Below, in pieces: positions 11,710 to 23,690 of a stretch of DNA of 64,000 bases. Position 1 is the first letter of the stretch, and each line of letters begins with the position of its first letter. The DNA is taken from positions 24,695,949 through 24,759,948 of the forward strand of contig OY740774.1 in the NCBI GenBank assembly GCA_963513935.1. The letters run 5' to 3'. The position numbers and the translations under genes are program-made. This DNA is from Aphrophora alni. Taxonomy: Eukaryota; Arthropoda; Insecta; Hemiptera; Aphrophoridae. The notes under the pieces were generated by a model. It was not told where the DNA came from. It worked only from the letters and a program-made list of their open reading frames with translations, and did not search any database.

Positions 11710-11897
11710 ATACACTTAGCCTTGGAAAACTTTAATAGTGTCAGAGTCGGAAAAAAACAAGATTTGGTCAAGAGAGATCAGATAATAAATAATGAAAGAG
11801 AGGGATTTAAATCAAGATCACATAAAAAAAAAGTGTAGATCCAAATGGGCTCCCTCGGGATTGCTAAACCTGTACTCACTAAAGTGACCTCCTGATG
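11710..11897 (+). repeat. family-A repeat, 3' two-thirds
   Basis: TTTAATAGTGTCAGAGTCGG, TTTGGTCAAGAGAGATCAG, GTGTAGATCCAAATGGGC, CCTCGGGATTGC and ACTCACTAAAGTGACCTCCT are visible. The left end is absent. Confidence 0.85.
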
Positions 11898-12344
11898 GTA
11901 GTAGAAGACTAGGACAGGAATAATAAACTAAATATATAAACCGTTATGTGATAAAATCCCTAATGACAATAAAAAAATATCCAAATAACAAACAATATTA
12001 ATTATCTGAACCAACCATCCAAACCGAATAACAAAACACAAAATGAAATGACATATTGATAATCAAGTTTGTTATGTGAACTCTACAATGTTTGTCTATT
12101 ATTCTATAATAGACTGTAAAACCAGACTAAAAGAAACAAATTTAATTTCAGTTGTTAAATGTTATATAATTAATTGATTCTATAAAACTCATACAAGGTT
12201 GAATCATAGAAGTTGCCACTTATTACGTTTATTAAGTGGCATAGAGGACGTATACATCCAACTTATTATCCAAACTTTTAGCGATTGTACTTCTGCTGAT
12301 TAACCTCAATGGATCACTTATAGTTAGTATACTAGCTGTGCTGT
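11898..12344. other. AT-rich DNA, nothing assigned
   Basis: No recognised feature. Confidence 0.3.
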
Positions 12345-12542
12345 ATTTACACACCTTTCTTTATATAGTCGTGGGTTAGATCTATCTCTTTCATTTCCTT
12401 TCAGGATTCTCTTAACCAATTTTTGTTCTTTTAAGACCCTAACACTATTTGAATATTCAACAGCGAGGGTTCTTTATTTTGTTCTTTTCTCCCTTTTATT
12501 ATAAGGCAATGGACCGAGATGTTTGCCTTTAAGCAATGAGAA
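12345..12542 (-). repeat. family-A repeat, partial
   Basis: Reverse orientation: GTGGGTTAGATCTATCTCTT, TTCTCTTAACCAATTTTTG, ACCCTAACACTATTTGAATA, TTATAAGGCAATGGACCGAG and the terminal CCTTTAAGCAA. The right portion (CCAGCTAGG block) is missing. Confidence 0.8.
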
Positions 12543-12933
12543 CAAATTAACAAACAATTTTACTAATTCCTAACCAGTAATTAGTTATATCATTTCGCAC
12601 ACTGATATGGACAATTTTCTCAATTTTTCACAACATAATAATAAGTCCTTTTCAATGCTTTATTGATAATGTTTACAAATAATTCCAGAATCGACAGTTG
12701 GGGAGATTATTTCTTTGTGTTTGCCCCCTTAAATACTATAACGTAATGAAATAATGACTAATCATTATAAAAAGTAGTTATTTTAAAAACAAAAATCATT
12801 AGTTTCGATTTTGACTAAAATTAAATTTTGAGGTTTTATTTTATGGCAACAAACTTAATTTTTTAAATACTGTATTTAGATATTGTCAAAATATACGGAC
12901 TAACCCCTTTTACGGTTTTTGTTTAATTTGTTT
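12543..12933. other. AT-rich DNA, nothing assigned
   Basis: No recognised feature. Confidence 0.3.
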
Positions 12934-12960
12934 AGGTGATGATGACGGCGAGGTTTTTCA
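12934..12960 (-). repeat. short family-A fragment
   Basis: GTGATGATGACGGCGAGGT matches the CATCATC/AAACCTCT end of family A in reverse orientation. Only about 27 bp survive. Confidence 0.5.
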
Positions 12961-13017
12961 CTGATACATAACAAGAGGAAAAATCGTATGCGGAAAATAT
13001 TTGCAAATCGAATATAA

Positions 13018-13021
<4 letters not shown>

Positions 13022-13051
<30 letters not shown>
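13022..13051 (+). repeat. (TA)n microsatellite
   Basis: About 15 TA units followed by TCATCAA. The same TCATCAA directly follows the (AT)n tract at 57219-57270. Confidence 0.95.
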
Positions 13052-13053
<2 letters not shown>

Positions 13054-15054
13054 TCAAAAACTCATAGATACATAAATATGATACGTACGTATTATTCAGA
13101 CACTTTATAGTACGTATTTGTTAAAAGACTGATTCAGATATGAACTCATGCGGAAGGTTTCTATAGGTATAGAAATGGTATGAAAGGATCTTCATAACAT
13201 AAATAACCTCGACTTGGTGAGGTTTGAGAGGGTTACGGTAGGTTTGGGAGGAGGTAAATGCTTCTTGGTATGTAGACAGAAAGTACATTGGTGGTCTAAC
13301 GAAATAGCGTTTAACTGCCACTATGTAAATAATAAAATAGTTTATTTCAAATTTAAGCATATAATTTTCTCCGATAGAAAATAAATAACAAAAGCTTTCC
13401 ACTCTTAGTTACATAAAATTAAAATTGCCACAGTTACAAAATAAAATTACGAATTTGAATAAAACTTTGTATGAAATGTCTTGCATGGGAAGACTGTATA
13501 TATACCACGATGGCACAAATCCACGTATTTAGTTGTTGTTTTCGCTAAGAACACCAAAAAAGCTCTTCTATTGTTCCATTATTCACTTAAGTGGCATGAT
13601 ATAAATCCTATCGACACAAGTATACCAGTAATGGATGTTTGTACGGGCTATTGTTTGCAAAACAATAAAAGTATTTGCTCAAAGTGTCTCTTAATAGTGA
13701 AAATATTCTTCGTATTGTTTTCTCCACTTGAGCTATCGAACAGTCTGAATACGTTATTGATTTATATAATCGATATTATAGAAATTGATGGATGTAGATT
13801 CTAAGTTAATTATTAACTTAATCAATAATGATGTGGATCATTATTAATTATATTTGTTATGACTTTACTACATTTTATACTAGGTTGTTAGGGTTTATTT
13901 GTGCCTACAAGTTTCAATATTGTTAATTTTATAACTGAAATGAACAAATTAAAAATAGAAATTCGAGTGTCCTTAAAAATATAAATTGTTCAATACAAAT
14001 TCCGCAAACAAAAGTACTGGCTTATTGAATACACTTCACCCTGTAATTGCTTCAATAATGAAATTGCTTTGGAAACCAAATAGATAAATATCTATCTTAT
14101 GATGTACAACTTTTAAATGAAACATGTACTTCTAAAGGTGCAACAAAAAATATATTAAGAAAATTAGTAAAAAAAAATTATCATTTTTACAATTTTTTCG
14201 ATTCTAGTAATTTTTACACATGTTTGATTTTCACGAAAATATGATAATTTTCCTCCATCAAAACACACTTTAAAAAAATGGAACTATCAACACGATCTGT
14301 ATGTTTTCATGATACATTATTTTAATAACAGTAAGTGGCAGATTTATTGTTTAACACTTTACGTTAGTTACCCTAGTAATTCATATTACATGTCTTTAAA
14401 ACGTACATAATGTGTTGAAGTAACAAACCTTTTTTAATGTGATGTACTTTATAGTAAAGAAATTATTAAATGTCTAATAAAAATAAACCCGAAAATGGTT
14501 AGAGTTCAATTTATATTTTAATAATTTATTCAAATTCAAATGCCATATTCAAACATAAATTACACTGTTTAAATTAATTATTGTACAAAAATTACACACA
14601 AAAATGAAGATTTTTACGGTTTTTTAAAGTTTAATTACAAGAAAAACAAGTTATCGCAACTAATATATCACTGAGGATGGTAACATTGATGTTGAAACTC
14701 GTTTTTTAAGTAGACATTCCTTATTTTGTGTTATTCTTATTAGGTACGTTAAATATTTCTGTTTTTTTTTCTCTCGACATGTTTCCCTTCCTTAAATCTC
14801 CTTTGGCTCACTCCTGTAACTAACGCAGGAAATGACCCCCAAAGAAAATATATTTCAACTTAACAAGTGTATTATTGTGATAAAGGTTAAACACAGTATC
14901 GATTGCTGTGTTTGAACTCGCCAGTCCTCCCAATCAATAAATAACAATGGTTTATTGGATGTGACTAATGTCCTAGACTCATTAACAATGGTCTAAATAA
15001 TTTATAGCATAGAAGTAACCACATCTCGTACACAATAATGCTTACTAATAAAGT
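13052..15054. other. AT-rich non-coding DNA with one stem-loop tail motif
   Basis: No convincing gene. A 107-codon open stretch at 13481-13804 has no recognisable domain and the composition of its surroundings, so it is not called. Near 14670-14705 CTGAGGATGGTAACATTGA...GAAACTC resembles the short stem-loop tails seen at the 3' ends of some retroelements. Confidence 0.4.
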
Positions 15055-15265
15055 ATTTCTTGTGAGTACAGGCGTGACAATCTTGAGGGAACTTAACTGT
15101 ATCTATATCTTTGTTTCGTGTAGTCTTGGATTAGATCCCTCTCTTTCATCTTTCCTAACAAATCTGTCTTTACCAATTTTTGTCCTCTTCCGACCCCGAC
15201 GTTATTGGAGTACTAGAGAGTTTTATTTCCCCTTCACTTTATCTTATATTATTATAAACCCTTAT
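15055..15265 (-). repeat. family-A repeat, near full length
   Basis: Reverse orientation: GTGAGTACAGGCGTGACAAT, TGTAGTCTTGGATTAGATCC, CTCTTTCATCTTTCC, CTCTTCCGACCCCGACGTTA and TTGGAGTACTAGAGAG. The poly-purine/TTTAAAGG end is eroded. Confidence 0.85.
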
Positions 15266-15683
15266 ATATTTTAATAATATTCAGTTAAATAACTTTTAAA
15301 TTAATAACAACTGAAACACTAGAATTGGGGTAGACTCATTGGTGAAATCAAACAGTCTTTTTCCGTACAACTCAACTTCGCAAACCCAAAAAGGGGTCCC
15401 CCTGGGTCAAAATAGAAGTGGAAACCTATAGTTTTTGTTATGAAATCACGTTTTAATATTCTGGGACTTTCTAAATTAGTTCTAATACGAAGATTATGTT
15501 CTAATAAAAACAAATTTCAAAGATTTTTCACTGGTTTATTTCTTACTATTCTGCAGTTATTAGTTCATAAGTTATTTAACTGCGCCGGTTCTTTTTGAAC
15601 ATCATCTCTATTTATAAATGTCTTTCTGTTTGTCTATATGGGTGTTTGTAAACTAATACCCCTCAAGTGCTAACTAAGTAAGT
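15266..15683. other. AT-rich DNA, nothing assigned
   Basis: No recognised repeat. Short open stretches only. Confidence 0.3.
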
Positions 15684-15812
15684 ATGGGCTTGGCAGTATC
15701 GAAGTTCCTAACTGTATCTACAACTTTTGTATATACTCTTGGGTTAGATCCCTGTCTTTGATATTTTCTATTACGTCTCTCTTGACCATCACTTGTTCTT
15801 TTCAATGCGGAC
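15684..15812 (-). repeat. family-A repeat, right half
   Basis: Reverse orientation: GGGCTTGGCAGTATCGAAG, ACTCTTGGGTTAGATCCCTG, CGTCTCTCTTGACCATCACT, truncated after TTTTCAATGCGGAC. It lies ~420 bp from another copy in the same orientation. Confidence 0.8.
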
Positions 15813-16041
15813 GAAACCACGAGCAAAGGTAGTACATTAAAATGGATTGTCATCTACCGTAGCAATTTTTGTCCTATTTTCTACCAATTTAGCATAAATA
15901 TTTGTTTACAGTTGGTTCAACAACATCAATGAAAAAAATTCAAAAATTAATTTGTACATTTTATAAATGGCGGATGTTTCATTTTTTTATTTTATTTATT
16001 TTTTTTTGGAAAAAGAATCTTTATGTTCTCTTCTTAGATTC

Positions 16042-16470
16042 TCGCCTAAAGTTAATGTTTGGCGTGGTGTGACGAAAAATTGTCTGATAGGGCCTTTCGG
16101 GCCTTTCTTCTTTGCTGAAAATACAATTAATGAAATTGTGTATCTCGATATGTTAATCAATTGTTTTCCTCAGCTGGATGAACTTGAAAACATTCAACAA
16201 CTTCATTTCCAAGATGGCGCACTCCCGCACTTTAGTGCATTTGTCACAGACACTTTGAATGAAATGTTTGCACAGCGATGGATATGCCGGCAAGGACCGC
16301 TTGTGATTTCGTCTTGTGGAGGTACATAAAACATTGTTTACCGAGAAAAAATTCATGACCTAAACCACTTAAAAAACAGGGTTAATGAAGCAATGACAAC
16401 CGTTAACAAAGACATGTTAACTAAAGTTTGGGCAGAACTACATTATCGAGGACATTTGCCGAGCGAGTAA
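16042..16470 (+). pseudogene. Tc1/mariner-superfamily transposase, C-terminal fragment with frameshift and deletion
   Basis: Reads SPKVNVWRGV, GPFFFAENTINEIVYLDML, FPQLDEL, LHFQDGALPHFSAF and RWICRQGP, then a DFVLWRYIK block in another frame, then NIVYREK...VWAELHYRGHLPSE and a stop. These are the conserved central and C-terminal blocks of this superfamily: QDGAxPH holds the second catalytic Asp, and the DFxLW block the third acid. The segment between RWICRQGP and DFVLW (normally WPPRSPDLTP) has been deleted, and the frame shifts at least twice. No N-terminal DNA-binding domain or first-Asp block is visible upstream, so only about the last 40% survives. Confidence 0.85.
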
Positions 16471-16597
16471 TTATCGCACATACCGAAATTTATTTGTTAT
16501 GTAAACAAAACTGCTCAGACGACGATTTAGATTAATAAACAACATCAGCTATAAGTAATTCTGTTTTCATTTAAACCATGTTAAAAACCCCACCTTT

Positions 16598-16620
16598 CTT
16601 TTATGATAAATCCCTGTATA
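16598..16620 (-). mobile_element. candidate terminal inverted repeat of the transposase element
   Basis: ...AAATCCCTGTATA lies ~150 bp beyond the transposase stop. ATACAGGG at the outer end is typical of this type of element. A close relative, ACCCTGTATA, is at 60141-60150. The opposite terminus was not found. Confidence 0.5.
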
Positions 16621-17194
16621 ATAAAACAAATTTATACATGGAGACTTTTGCCTCACCTTTTATAATATAAACATAATACTATTGAATTTCCCACTTATTA
16701 AATATGCAGTTTTTAACTAAACAAATTAAAACTTGAATCAATTACTTAACATTAGTCATCTCACCGTAAAATTTTAAATAAGCATCTTTCCATCTACGTA
16801 ATTGCATCTGGTTTGAGGTTTTAAGACTTGAAGGCGCAGGTGTGTGCTGAATAATTCTGATTTCATTACAGGATTGTGTTTCACTTTCTCACATATAGAA
16901 GTGTAGAAAAAAAATAGGGAATGGGACAAAAACTTGATATCGAATTATTTAGTGCAAATATACGTTTAGAACTCGATTTAACTCAAAAACTCGTTTTGGA
17001 AAAAGTGTCTATGATATGGTATCCCATTTGTGCAATATTTTACAGCTCAATGAGTGAACTTTTTTAAAACAAATTTAGTAATATGAGCATGTTTCCTAAA
17101 AAATTGTAACTGTTGTTTTAAACTAACTTATCCGTATTGGGTAACACTTCTATCTAAAAATGCAGTTTCAGGTTTCTTATATAGCACTTCTTTC
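16621..17194. other. AT-rich DNA, nothing assigned
   Basis: No recognised feature. Confidence 0.3.
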
Positions 17195-17428
17195 GTGGAA
17201 CCGGATCCTGGGGGAATCTTGATGGATCTACACCTTTTCATGCAGTCTTGGGTTAGATCCTTTTTTCATCTTTCTTATGAAATATATCTTGAGCTACTCT
17301 TGTTCTTCTTCGACCCTGACGTTATTAGAGTATCCGAGGGCTGGGGGTATTATTTTAACTTAGTTGTTTCTTTTTTTTTATTGGGCGATGATGATCGAAA
17401 GGGGTTTCGCCTTAAAACAACAAGGAAC
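17195..17428 (-). repeat. family-A repeat, near full length
   Basis: Reverse orientation: GATGGATCTACACCTTTTCA, TGCAGTCTTGGGTTAGATCC, TTCGACCCTGACGTTATTAG, GAGTATCCGAGGGCTGGGGG, GGGCGATGATGATCGAAAGG and terminal TTAAAACAACAAG. Confidence 0.9.
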
Positions 17429-18736
17429 AAAGATATCTACGGCCCAAGGACATTACATTTATAGGATTTCCTTGTATTAGATTGTATGTTGGAGCTGGAT
17501 AAGTATCACGATGACCTCCGTCAACTTGTTTTAATATTTCTTAAGTCGTAAAAGGTAGCATCGACTAAAAAAACATCGAATCGTTTCTATTTACATTTAC
17601 ATTTTTTTTGGTGTGATGGGTAAAAAAAAAGACTTTCTTAAACATATTTTTTAAAATAATTAATATTCATATCTACGCAAACGCTTCACACAATTTAAAT
17701 TATAAATTCACTAATAAAATTATCACAGTTTTAGAAATTTGTTAAAAAAAGTTGAGAGATTTAAAAGGTTGTTACATATTTCAAATCAACATTCTCATTT
17801 AAAATTCAAAGTTCATCACCGTTGGCTAAAAATCGAAGAATAAATTAATTGAAATTTATTCATAAGGAAAAGTGATTCCAACAGGAAGAGTGTGGAGGAA
17901 AACGATTTATTAAAAAAATGTATTCTTATAAAATGAAAACATATCATACCAGACATCAACAGTTATCACAGATTTAGTGTACAGCATCAATAGGTAACAG
18001 TGAGTCTGATGTTATAACTGTCTAGACAACACAAACATTCACTACATTTTTTCTGGTTAACAATGTAATTTTGGGGATAAAATTGTGATCAATATATTTT
18101 GATAAGAATTTTGGAGTTTACATACTAGTTAAGGTTTATAAAAACCATTATAGTCAATTTTGAGAAAATCGGAATTTAAGATTTATTGCAGTTTTCAGAA
18201 TAAAGTTTAAGGTTGGTATATTATTTTGTGTATAGATACGTGAGAAAGTTTGTAAAATATTTATATCAATTATTACTTTAGAGAAAAAATATTTGTTTCT
18301 GTATTTTTCTGACAAATCTACGTTTTGACATTCTGATAGACGTTTCAATTTACTAAGTTTAACCAATCACTAGATTGATATTAAATAAAATGAATCCAGT
18401 TGAATTTATGACTATTTGTGTATGTGTTTGTCATATTGTCTCTTCCTTGTTTGGAGTATTTTCTTTTATTATATTTGTTCACTCCGCCCCGCTCCAGACG
18501 CCAGACTGTCTGATTACATAGTTGACCTCGGGTTGTAAAGGGAGGTTTTTAATCATATTATTGTCAATGTTGTTCAAAATTTTTAACATATGGGATTATG
18601 CATGAGCAGATGTGAAGAGAGACAAATTTTAAATCGAGAATTTGGTATTTCGTCGGTTTGTTTGTTTGTTACGTTGTTACTGGCAAGTGCGTTACTAATT
18701 GATATGTAATTTATGAATAATTAGGGCGAACAATGT
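17429..18736. other. AT-rich DNA, nothing assigned
   Basis: No gene or repeat landmark recognised. Confidence 0.3.
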
Positions 18737-18754
18737 ATATACAAGGTCATTCAA
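18737..18754 (+). mobile_element. possible mariner-type terminal repeat
   Basis: TATACAAGGTCATTCAAA resembles the TATACAGGGTG... ends of Tc1/mariner-type elements. It could belong to the minus-strand transposase remnant at 19507-19905, but ~750 bp of unassigned AT-rich DNA lies between them. Confidence 0.3.
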
Positions 18755-19506
18755 ATTATATTTTCCGTTTTAAAATGGCGGTCAACAAAACAGCTCTACA
18801 CTCTTCCAGGGTCGCCAAACTAGAAATACAAAGCACGTTAAGATAAGTTAAATAAAATGGTGTGAACTATGCATAACGAGCAATCATATATAAAAACAAA
18901 AAAATACAAGTAAATAAAGAAAATATGAAAAAAATTAAATTATAAAAAATCACAAGACAAAATTTAGATAGTTCCTGATCACTGGAAGTAAATTGCGGTG
19001 GCAGAGGACTGAATTGAAAAATAGTGTGTAAGTCGATAAATAATTGTAAACATAAATTAAAATAAATAAAATTTAACTTATAAATACAGTTCATGCTAAC
19101 GACCGAATGTACTTGGTAGAACTCCAAGTTAAATGAAAAGCAAAGACAATATTTTGTAAAATGCTACATAATATATTGAATCTTGCTGACAATGTTTACG
19201 AGGCAGCTTGTAACTTGCATAACAATGCTCGGCAAGACTTTTACGAAATATTGCGTTTCCTTTATCTTATATATTTTTGTTTATATTTGAACGTTTCTCG
19301 TATATATAGTAATTAGTAACAAAGTATTTATTATTTGTATGATAGTAAGATTTAATATATAAATGTATTTTATAATTACTCCCATAGGAAAAGTTCCTTT
19401 TATTTGCCACGTTTCAAATTGGTTAGAGCTCTGAATTATATTTCTATAGAGCTCATTTTAAGATTTTGAGTAGAATATTATAGTTTAAACTTACAGTCAT
19501 AGATAG

Positions 19507-19905
19507 TTTTTTATGGATGGTTTAATAATGAAAGTCTTGAAGATTATTGTCACTTCAATAGGGCGTGTTATCTTTATTAACATGCCAGGAAAGGTGAAAT
19601 ACGCTTCGTCCGACATTATCAACAGTTCAGAGAGGTTAGGTTTTTCATTTTTTGATTTCCAGTATTTTATTACAAAAACCTACTCTACTGTTGTAATTTT
19701 CAAAACATTTTGTGAACGACTTAAATCTTGTAGAAGTGAAAGTGAAGAGCTTGATACAACAATCTACTCAAGGACTAGTACCAGGGCTCGCTCCCAGGAA
19801 GATCTTTTTGAACTGCGAGTAGCGGCAACTCTTACTCTTTCCACATTGTGTAGTGTGCGAAGCACTGTTTTTACACTTCCTCCAAATTTTACCTTTGCAC
19901 TGGGC
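19507..19905 (-). pseudogene. Tc1/mariner-superfamily transposase, N-terminal/middle fragment
   Basis: One minus-strand frame, broken by two stops, reads GGSVKTVLRTLHNVERVRVA (family form: ...xxNVERVRxA), continues through a serine-rich stretch, and reaches IMSDEAYFTFPGML, the block around the first catalytic Asp (family form: xxSDEAxFxxxG). The sequence loses similarity soon afterwards and the second and third catalytic blocks are absent. A plus-strand open frame over the same bases is a shadow. By motif it is the same family as the fragments at 6.5-7.0 and 16.0-16.5 kb. Confidence 0.7.
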
Positions 19906-19995
19906 CTAATTCTTAATTTCTATACTCAGTTTTGCTATTGTAGCGCGATCTAAGACAGAACCATGTCGTCCAACGTTCAAGTGGTTTCGTTGTAA

Positions 19996-20018
19996 AAATA
20001 ATAATAATAATAATAATT
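19996..20018 (+). repeat. (AAT)n microsatellite
   Basis: About seven AAT units. Confidence 0.9.
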
Positions 20019-20972
20019 TAAAAACGTTTCATAAGCAAAATCACGGTGTTCAGGAGTCCAAACAGCCATTTTCCTAAATGACAATAGTTAAATTGAGGTT
20101 ATAAACAAAGCTGTTGATTCATTGTTGCCGTAAATAATTAAATGCCAGCTGAAACAAAGTGTTGTGTTGTTCTCATTGCCTCATACGTATAATGTCTTTG
20201 TTTCGTCTCTAGCCGCCGCATTGTCTCTTACATTTTTAGAATGACTTTCATACAGAAAAGTGAAACGTCAAAAGTGTAATCGATTTTATCAATGCTTAGT
20301 TAGAAAGAAAACAAAAAATAGTGTGAGTACTTATCAGAAATATAGTTTCTTTAATCACGAGTTATTGAGAAGAGTGTTCATAGAAATTCCACGAAAATTA
20401 AAAGAAATTAAAGCATTTCATGGCATTATAAACCTTCTTCATATTATTTATTTGAACATTATTTCTGTATTTAAAAATGAGTACTCGACGTTTCAATAGT
20501 GTAGGTCAATTCCCGTTATCAAGTGATAAAACCTAAAACAAAAAATGAAAAACGCTAACATATCCTAGTAGTATAAAAGTTACATTATTAACTACTAGAG
20601 CTGTGTAGTCAAAACTAGTATTATTGCAAGTGATCATAAAAAATACCAGACAGGGCAGTACGCACACTGAACGTCAAAGAACAGAGAGATAAAGGGTGTG
20701 GTGCCAAGATAATAGGGACCTTACTATTTAAAGTGGAGACATCTTGAAACTGTTTATACTGTCGAAACGTCGCGTATTTATTTTATACAAAAACTATGAC
20801 AAATATCGAAATAAATCACATTAATAATATGAACAAGCCGTCATTAGTAAATAAAATTAAAACCAGAAAAAGAATGAACTTGATATTAAGTCTTATCTGA
20901 CTATGGGAGTTTAAGGATATACATTGTAAATAGCTTTTAAATAGTTATTAATTGCGATTCCTTTAAAGCGTT
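20019..20972. other. AT-rich DNA with a CGAAACGT tail motif
   Basis: Near 20750-20775, AAACTGTTTATACTGTCGAAACGTCGCG includes a small stem (ACTGT...) and the CGAAACGT motif shared with the 62.6-kb site. No gene was recognised; a 79-codon open stretch has no recognisable domain. Confidence 0.4.
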
Positions 20973-21185
20973 TGAAGACGAAAAACCTCAAGGTATCCAT
21001 CACCTTATAAAAAAAGGAAGGAAATAAAAAAAAGGACCCCTAGCCCTCGAATAAGCGTTATGGTTGGAAGAGGATAAGAGAAGTTTGATAGGGAAGATGA
21101 AAGGGTTGGATATAACCAAAGACCAAATGAGACCCGTACAGATCCAGCTAGCATTCCTCAGAATTTCGATGTATGTACTTGAGGG
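20973..21185 (+). repeat. family-A repeat, near full length but diverged
   Basis: GACGAAAAACCTCAAGG, ATCACCTTATAAAAAAAGG, CCCCTAGCCCTCGAATA, TATGGTTGGAAGAGGATAAG and ACAGATCCAGCTAGCATTCC. The AATACTCTAATAG block is partly deleted. Confidence 0.85.
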
Positions 21186-21431
21186 TTTGCGTTTACGACA
21201 AATAACAGAACATGGCACCTAAGGTAAAAATTCTAGTTAACGTATTGAGGACAGTCTTTAGAGAGCAATCGACTTAGCCAGAGAAACGTATGTGTATAAT
21301 CGAATAGGTTGGAACTCGATGACGAATAGAAACCATCAACACGGAACATTTGGAGAGAACGGAAGAATGATGAAGCCATCATTAGCAGAATAAAGGATGT
21401 GAAAGATATTGTTGTTTAGGGAGTTTTTATT

Positions 21432-21680
21432 GTCGTTTAAATGCCAACAAACTTTGGTCATCATCGCCTCTTAAAAAAGAAGAATAGATCATAAAATAAT
21501 TATTCATAGCTATTGATTACTTAATAGCGTTCAGGTAGGAAAAGAACAAGAATTTGTCAATAGAGACCTCATAGGAAAAATGGAAGTGGGATCTACAAAA
21601 ACTGTATAAAAAAAAGTGTAGATACAGTAAGGGTCCCTCAAATTGCCACCCCCAAACTCACTATAGTGATCCCCTGACGG
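21432..21680 (+). repeat. family-A repeat, full length, diverged
   Basis: TTGGTCATCATCGCCT, CTTAATAGCGTTCAGGTAGG, GTGTAGATACAGTAAGGGTC and ACTCACTATAGTGATCCCC. It is followed directly by another copy in the same orientation. Confidence 0.85.
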
Positions 21681-21841
21681 AGATTACTCTATCAACGTCA
21701 AGGTCAAAAAAGAACAAGAGTTGCTCAAGAGAGACGAAAGAGTGGGATCCAACCTAAGACTAAATGAAAAAAAGTGTAGATCCAGTTATGATATCTAGGG
21801 ATTGCCACGCCCTACTCACTGACGTGACTTCCTGAGGGGTC
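21681..21841 (+). repeat. family-A repeat, right two-thirds, tandem with the previous copy
   Basis: ATTACTCTATCAACGTCAAG, AAGAGTTGCTCAAGAGAGAC, GTGTAGATCCAGTTATG and CTAGGGATTGCCACGCC. It begins where the previous copy ends, forming a direct dimer. Confidence 0.85.
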
Positions 21842-22477
21842 GTTGGATGAGTACGAAAGACGAGACGTGATTTATAACATGCAGTGATTGAAATATAGAT
21901 TATCTGAAAAATAAATATATTTGGGAATCTGTGGTGTCAAAGTTAATATTTATATTTAAATGTAAAGGATTAAATTGATAATCCCATAAATTGTTGTTGT
22001 TAAGGGTTTCCGAATAATTATAATTAATCATAATTTGATATCAATGTATCATAATTTGATACAATTAAATTTAATGATTTTATATTAATGTGATAGACAA
22101 ATGTTACAGATAAACAATAGAATTTTGATTCAAAACGATAAAGTATTTTTATATTATATGTATTATGTTAATTATTATTGCGCATTAGTATTATCGTTCA
22201 TTCTTTTTGTTGAAGAAGAAATTATAAAAAGAATTCTGTACCTTAAGGCTAAGGGTTGGAGTTCCTGTTGCTGTCTCACAATTCCTAATTTAGACTAAAA
22301 GGGCCAGTTTGTCCAACATCTGTTACAATTGGCTAAACGGCGAGTTATTACATTTTAACAGTTCGTTACTGAGTTACTAATTTTAGAGTTCGTTTGATAG
22401 CATTTCGTTAAATACAGGATGCTCATTTTCTTGGTTTGTTATTAGCTGGATTGTTTTACATCCTCCCCCCCCACCGG
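21842..22477. other. AT-rich DNA, nothing assigned
   Basis: Contains a short duplication near 22030-22065 (ATAATTTGATA...ATAATTTGATA). No gene recognised. Confidence 0.3.
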
Positions 22478-22728
22478 TTGTTTAAAAGTAAAAACCTCCG
22501 GGTCATCATTGCATTATAAAAAGAAGAAAAGAACATAAAATACAAAATACCAACCCTTGAATACTCTATTGGGGTTGGAAGAGAACAATAGTTAGTCAAG
22601 CAAAATTTCCTTATAGGAAAAGAAGAAAGAAAGGAATCTAACCCAAGACTAGATGGAATAAATGTGTAGAAACAGCTATGACCTCGGGATTGTTATGTCC
22701 GTGCTCACTACAGTAAGCTTCTGAGAGA
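22464..22728 (+). repeat. family-A repeat, full length, with a C-tract at its left edge
   Basis: TCCCCCCCCACCGG leads into TTGTTTAAAAGTAAAAACCT, then CAACCCTTGAATACTCTATT, GGTTGGAAGAGAACAATAG, an A-rich GATCTAACCCAAGACTA-like block, CTCGGGATTG and TGCTCACTACAGTAAGC. The C-run next to the TTGTTTAAA end recurs at two other copies. Confidence 0.85.
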
Positions 22729-22921
22729 ATACTGTTTTACAAAACAAGCACATAAATACACTGATGATTTTAATCATGTGAGAATAGAGATTATCATCAA
22801 AAGAAGAGCATAAGATAAGAAAACTGCATTTGCTTGATCCCGAATTCTAGCATATATCAGATATTTAGGAGCTTTCTCGTTACTGCAAAAACTAATTGTT
22901 AATATACCGGTACCTACAATT

Positions 22922-23075
22922 TACTAAGTAAGAACTAAGTGTTTCTTACTTAGTTCTATGAACTAAGAACTAAGTATTTTAATATACAATGAACTATTTA
23001 AGAACTAAGTATTTCTTAATATACAATGAACTAAGTATTAAGTATTTTAACATACAATGAACTAAGAATTAATTA
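22922..23075. repeat. short tandem and palindromic CTAAGTA repeats
   Basis: AAGAACTAAGT...ACTTAGTTCT forms a hairpin. The motif AACTAAGTATT...AATATACAATG then repeats three or four times with small changes. Non-coding, probably slippage-expanded. Confidence 0.85.
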
Positions 23076-23369
23076 ATTTTTAAATGCAATTGTATGAAGA
23101 AATTAATTTCAGTTGATAATAATTATAGATTAAGATTAAAATGTTAAAATGGAGTACATTTTAAACTTTTTTTTCTTTATAAGTCGTGTGTTATTCAACT
23201 TATAACACACAAAATTAGATAAAAATTTACAGACTTCAATTCTGTAATGGACTAAGTATCTCAACGATGAAAATTAAAAAAATGAATGTCAAATTATAAC
23301 TTGAAACTTTGATCTCTTATGAAAATTAGATATTCGTAAATTAACGAGATTTGGCACGGCCGCGATGGT

Positions 23370-23690
23370 TTTATATATATACACATCTTCGAGTCCTGCC
23401 AGGTCCGAGACACTGACACGGGCGAGACGAGGGGAACCTTTTCATAATAGACATCTACGAGACCTGTTAAAGCCTAGCTGACGTAAATAAAGTTTTGAAT
23501 ACACAATTACGAGAGACAGAAAACCTGTGTAACAACTGTTTCTAACAAAATTAGATACCAATACAATTACTATTTCCTACAAGACCCAAGAAAACAACTT
23601 TTCTGTATTATATTTAAGGCATCGGGTAGTTAATACAATAATATAATCGGTATGGGTAAGTACCAGTTGGAGGCATCAACATATTTTTTT
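23370..23690 (+). repeat. family-B repeat preceded by a TA/CA tract
   Basis: TATATATATACACATC leads into CCGAGACACTGACACGGGCG, then TAGACATCTACGAGACC, GTTAAAGCCTAGC, TGTGTAACAACTGTTT, CCAATACAATTACTATTTCC and a GTATGGGTAAG end. Confidence 0.8.

Noticed and set aside
13481..13804. 107-codon open frame
   Set aside because: No recognisable motif, AT-driven amino-acid composition, no splice or promoter context. Chance openness is the simpler reading.
19513..19953. 146-codon plus-strand open frame as a gene
   Set aside because: The minus strand carries transposase motifs (NVERVRVA, SDEAYF). The plus-strand frame is its shadow.
22922..23075. CRISPR-like direct repeats
   Set aside because: Units are short, variable and contiguous, without unique spacers, in a eukaryotic context. 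They are slippage repeats.
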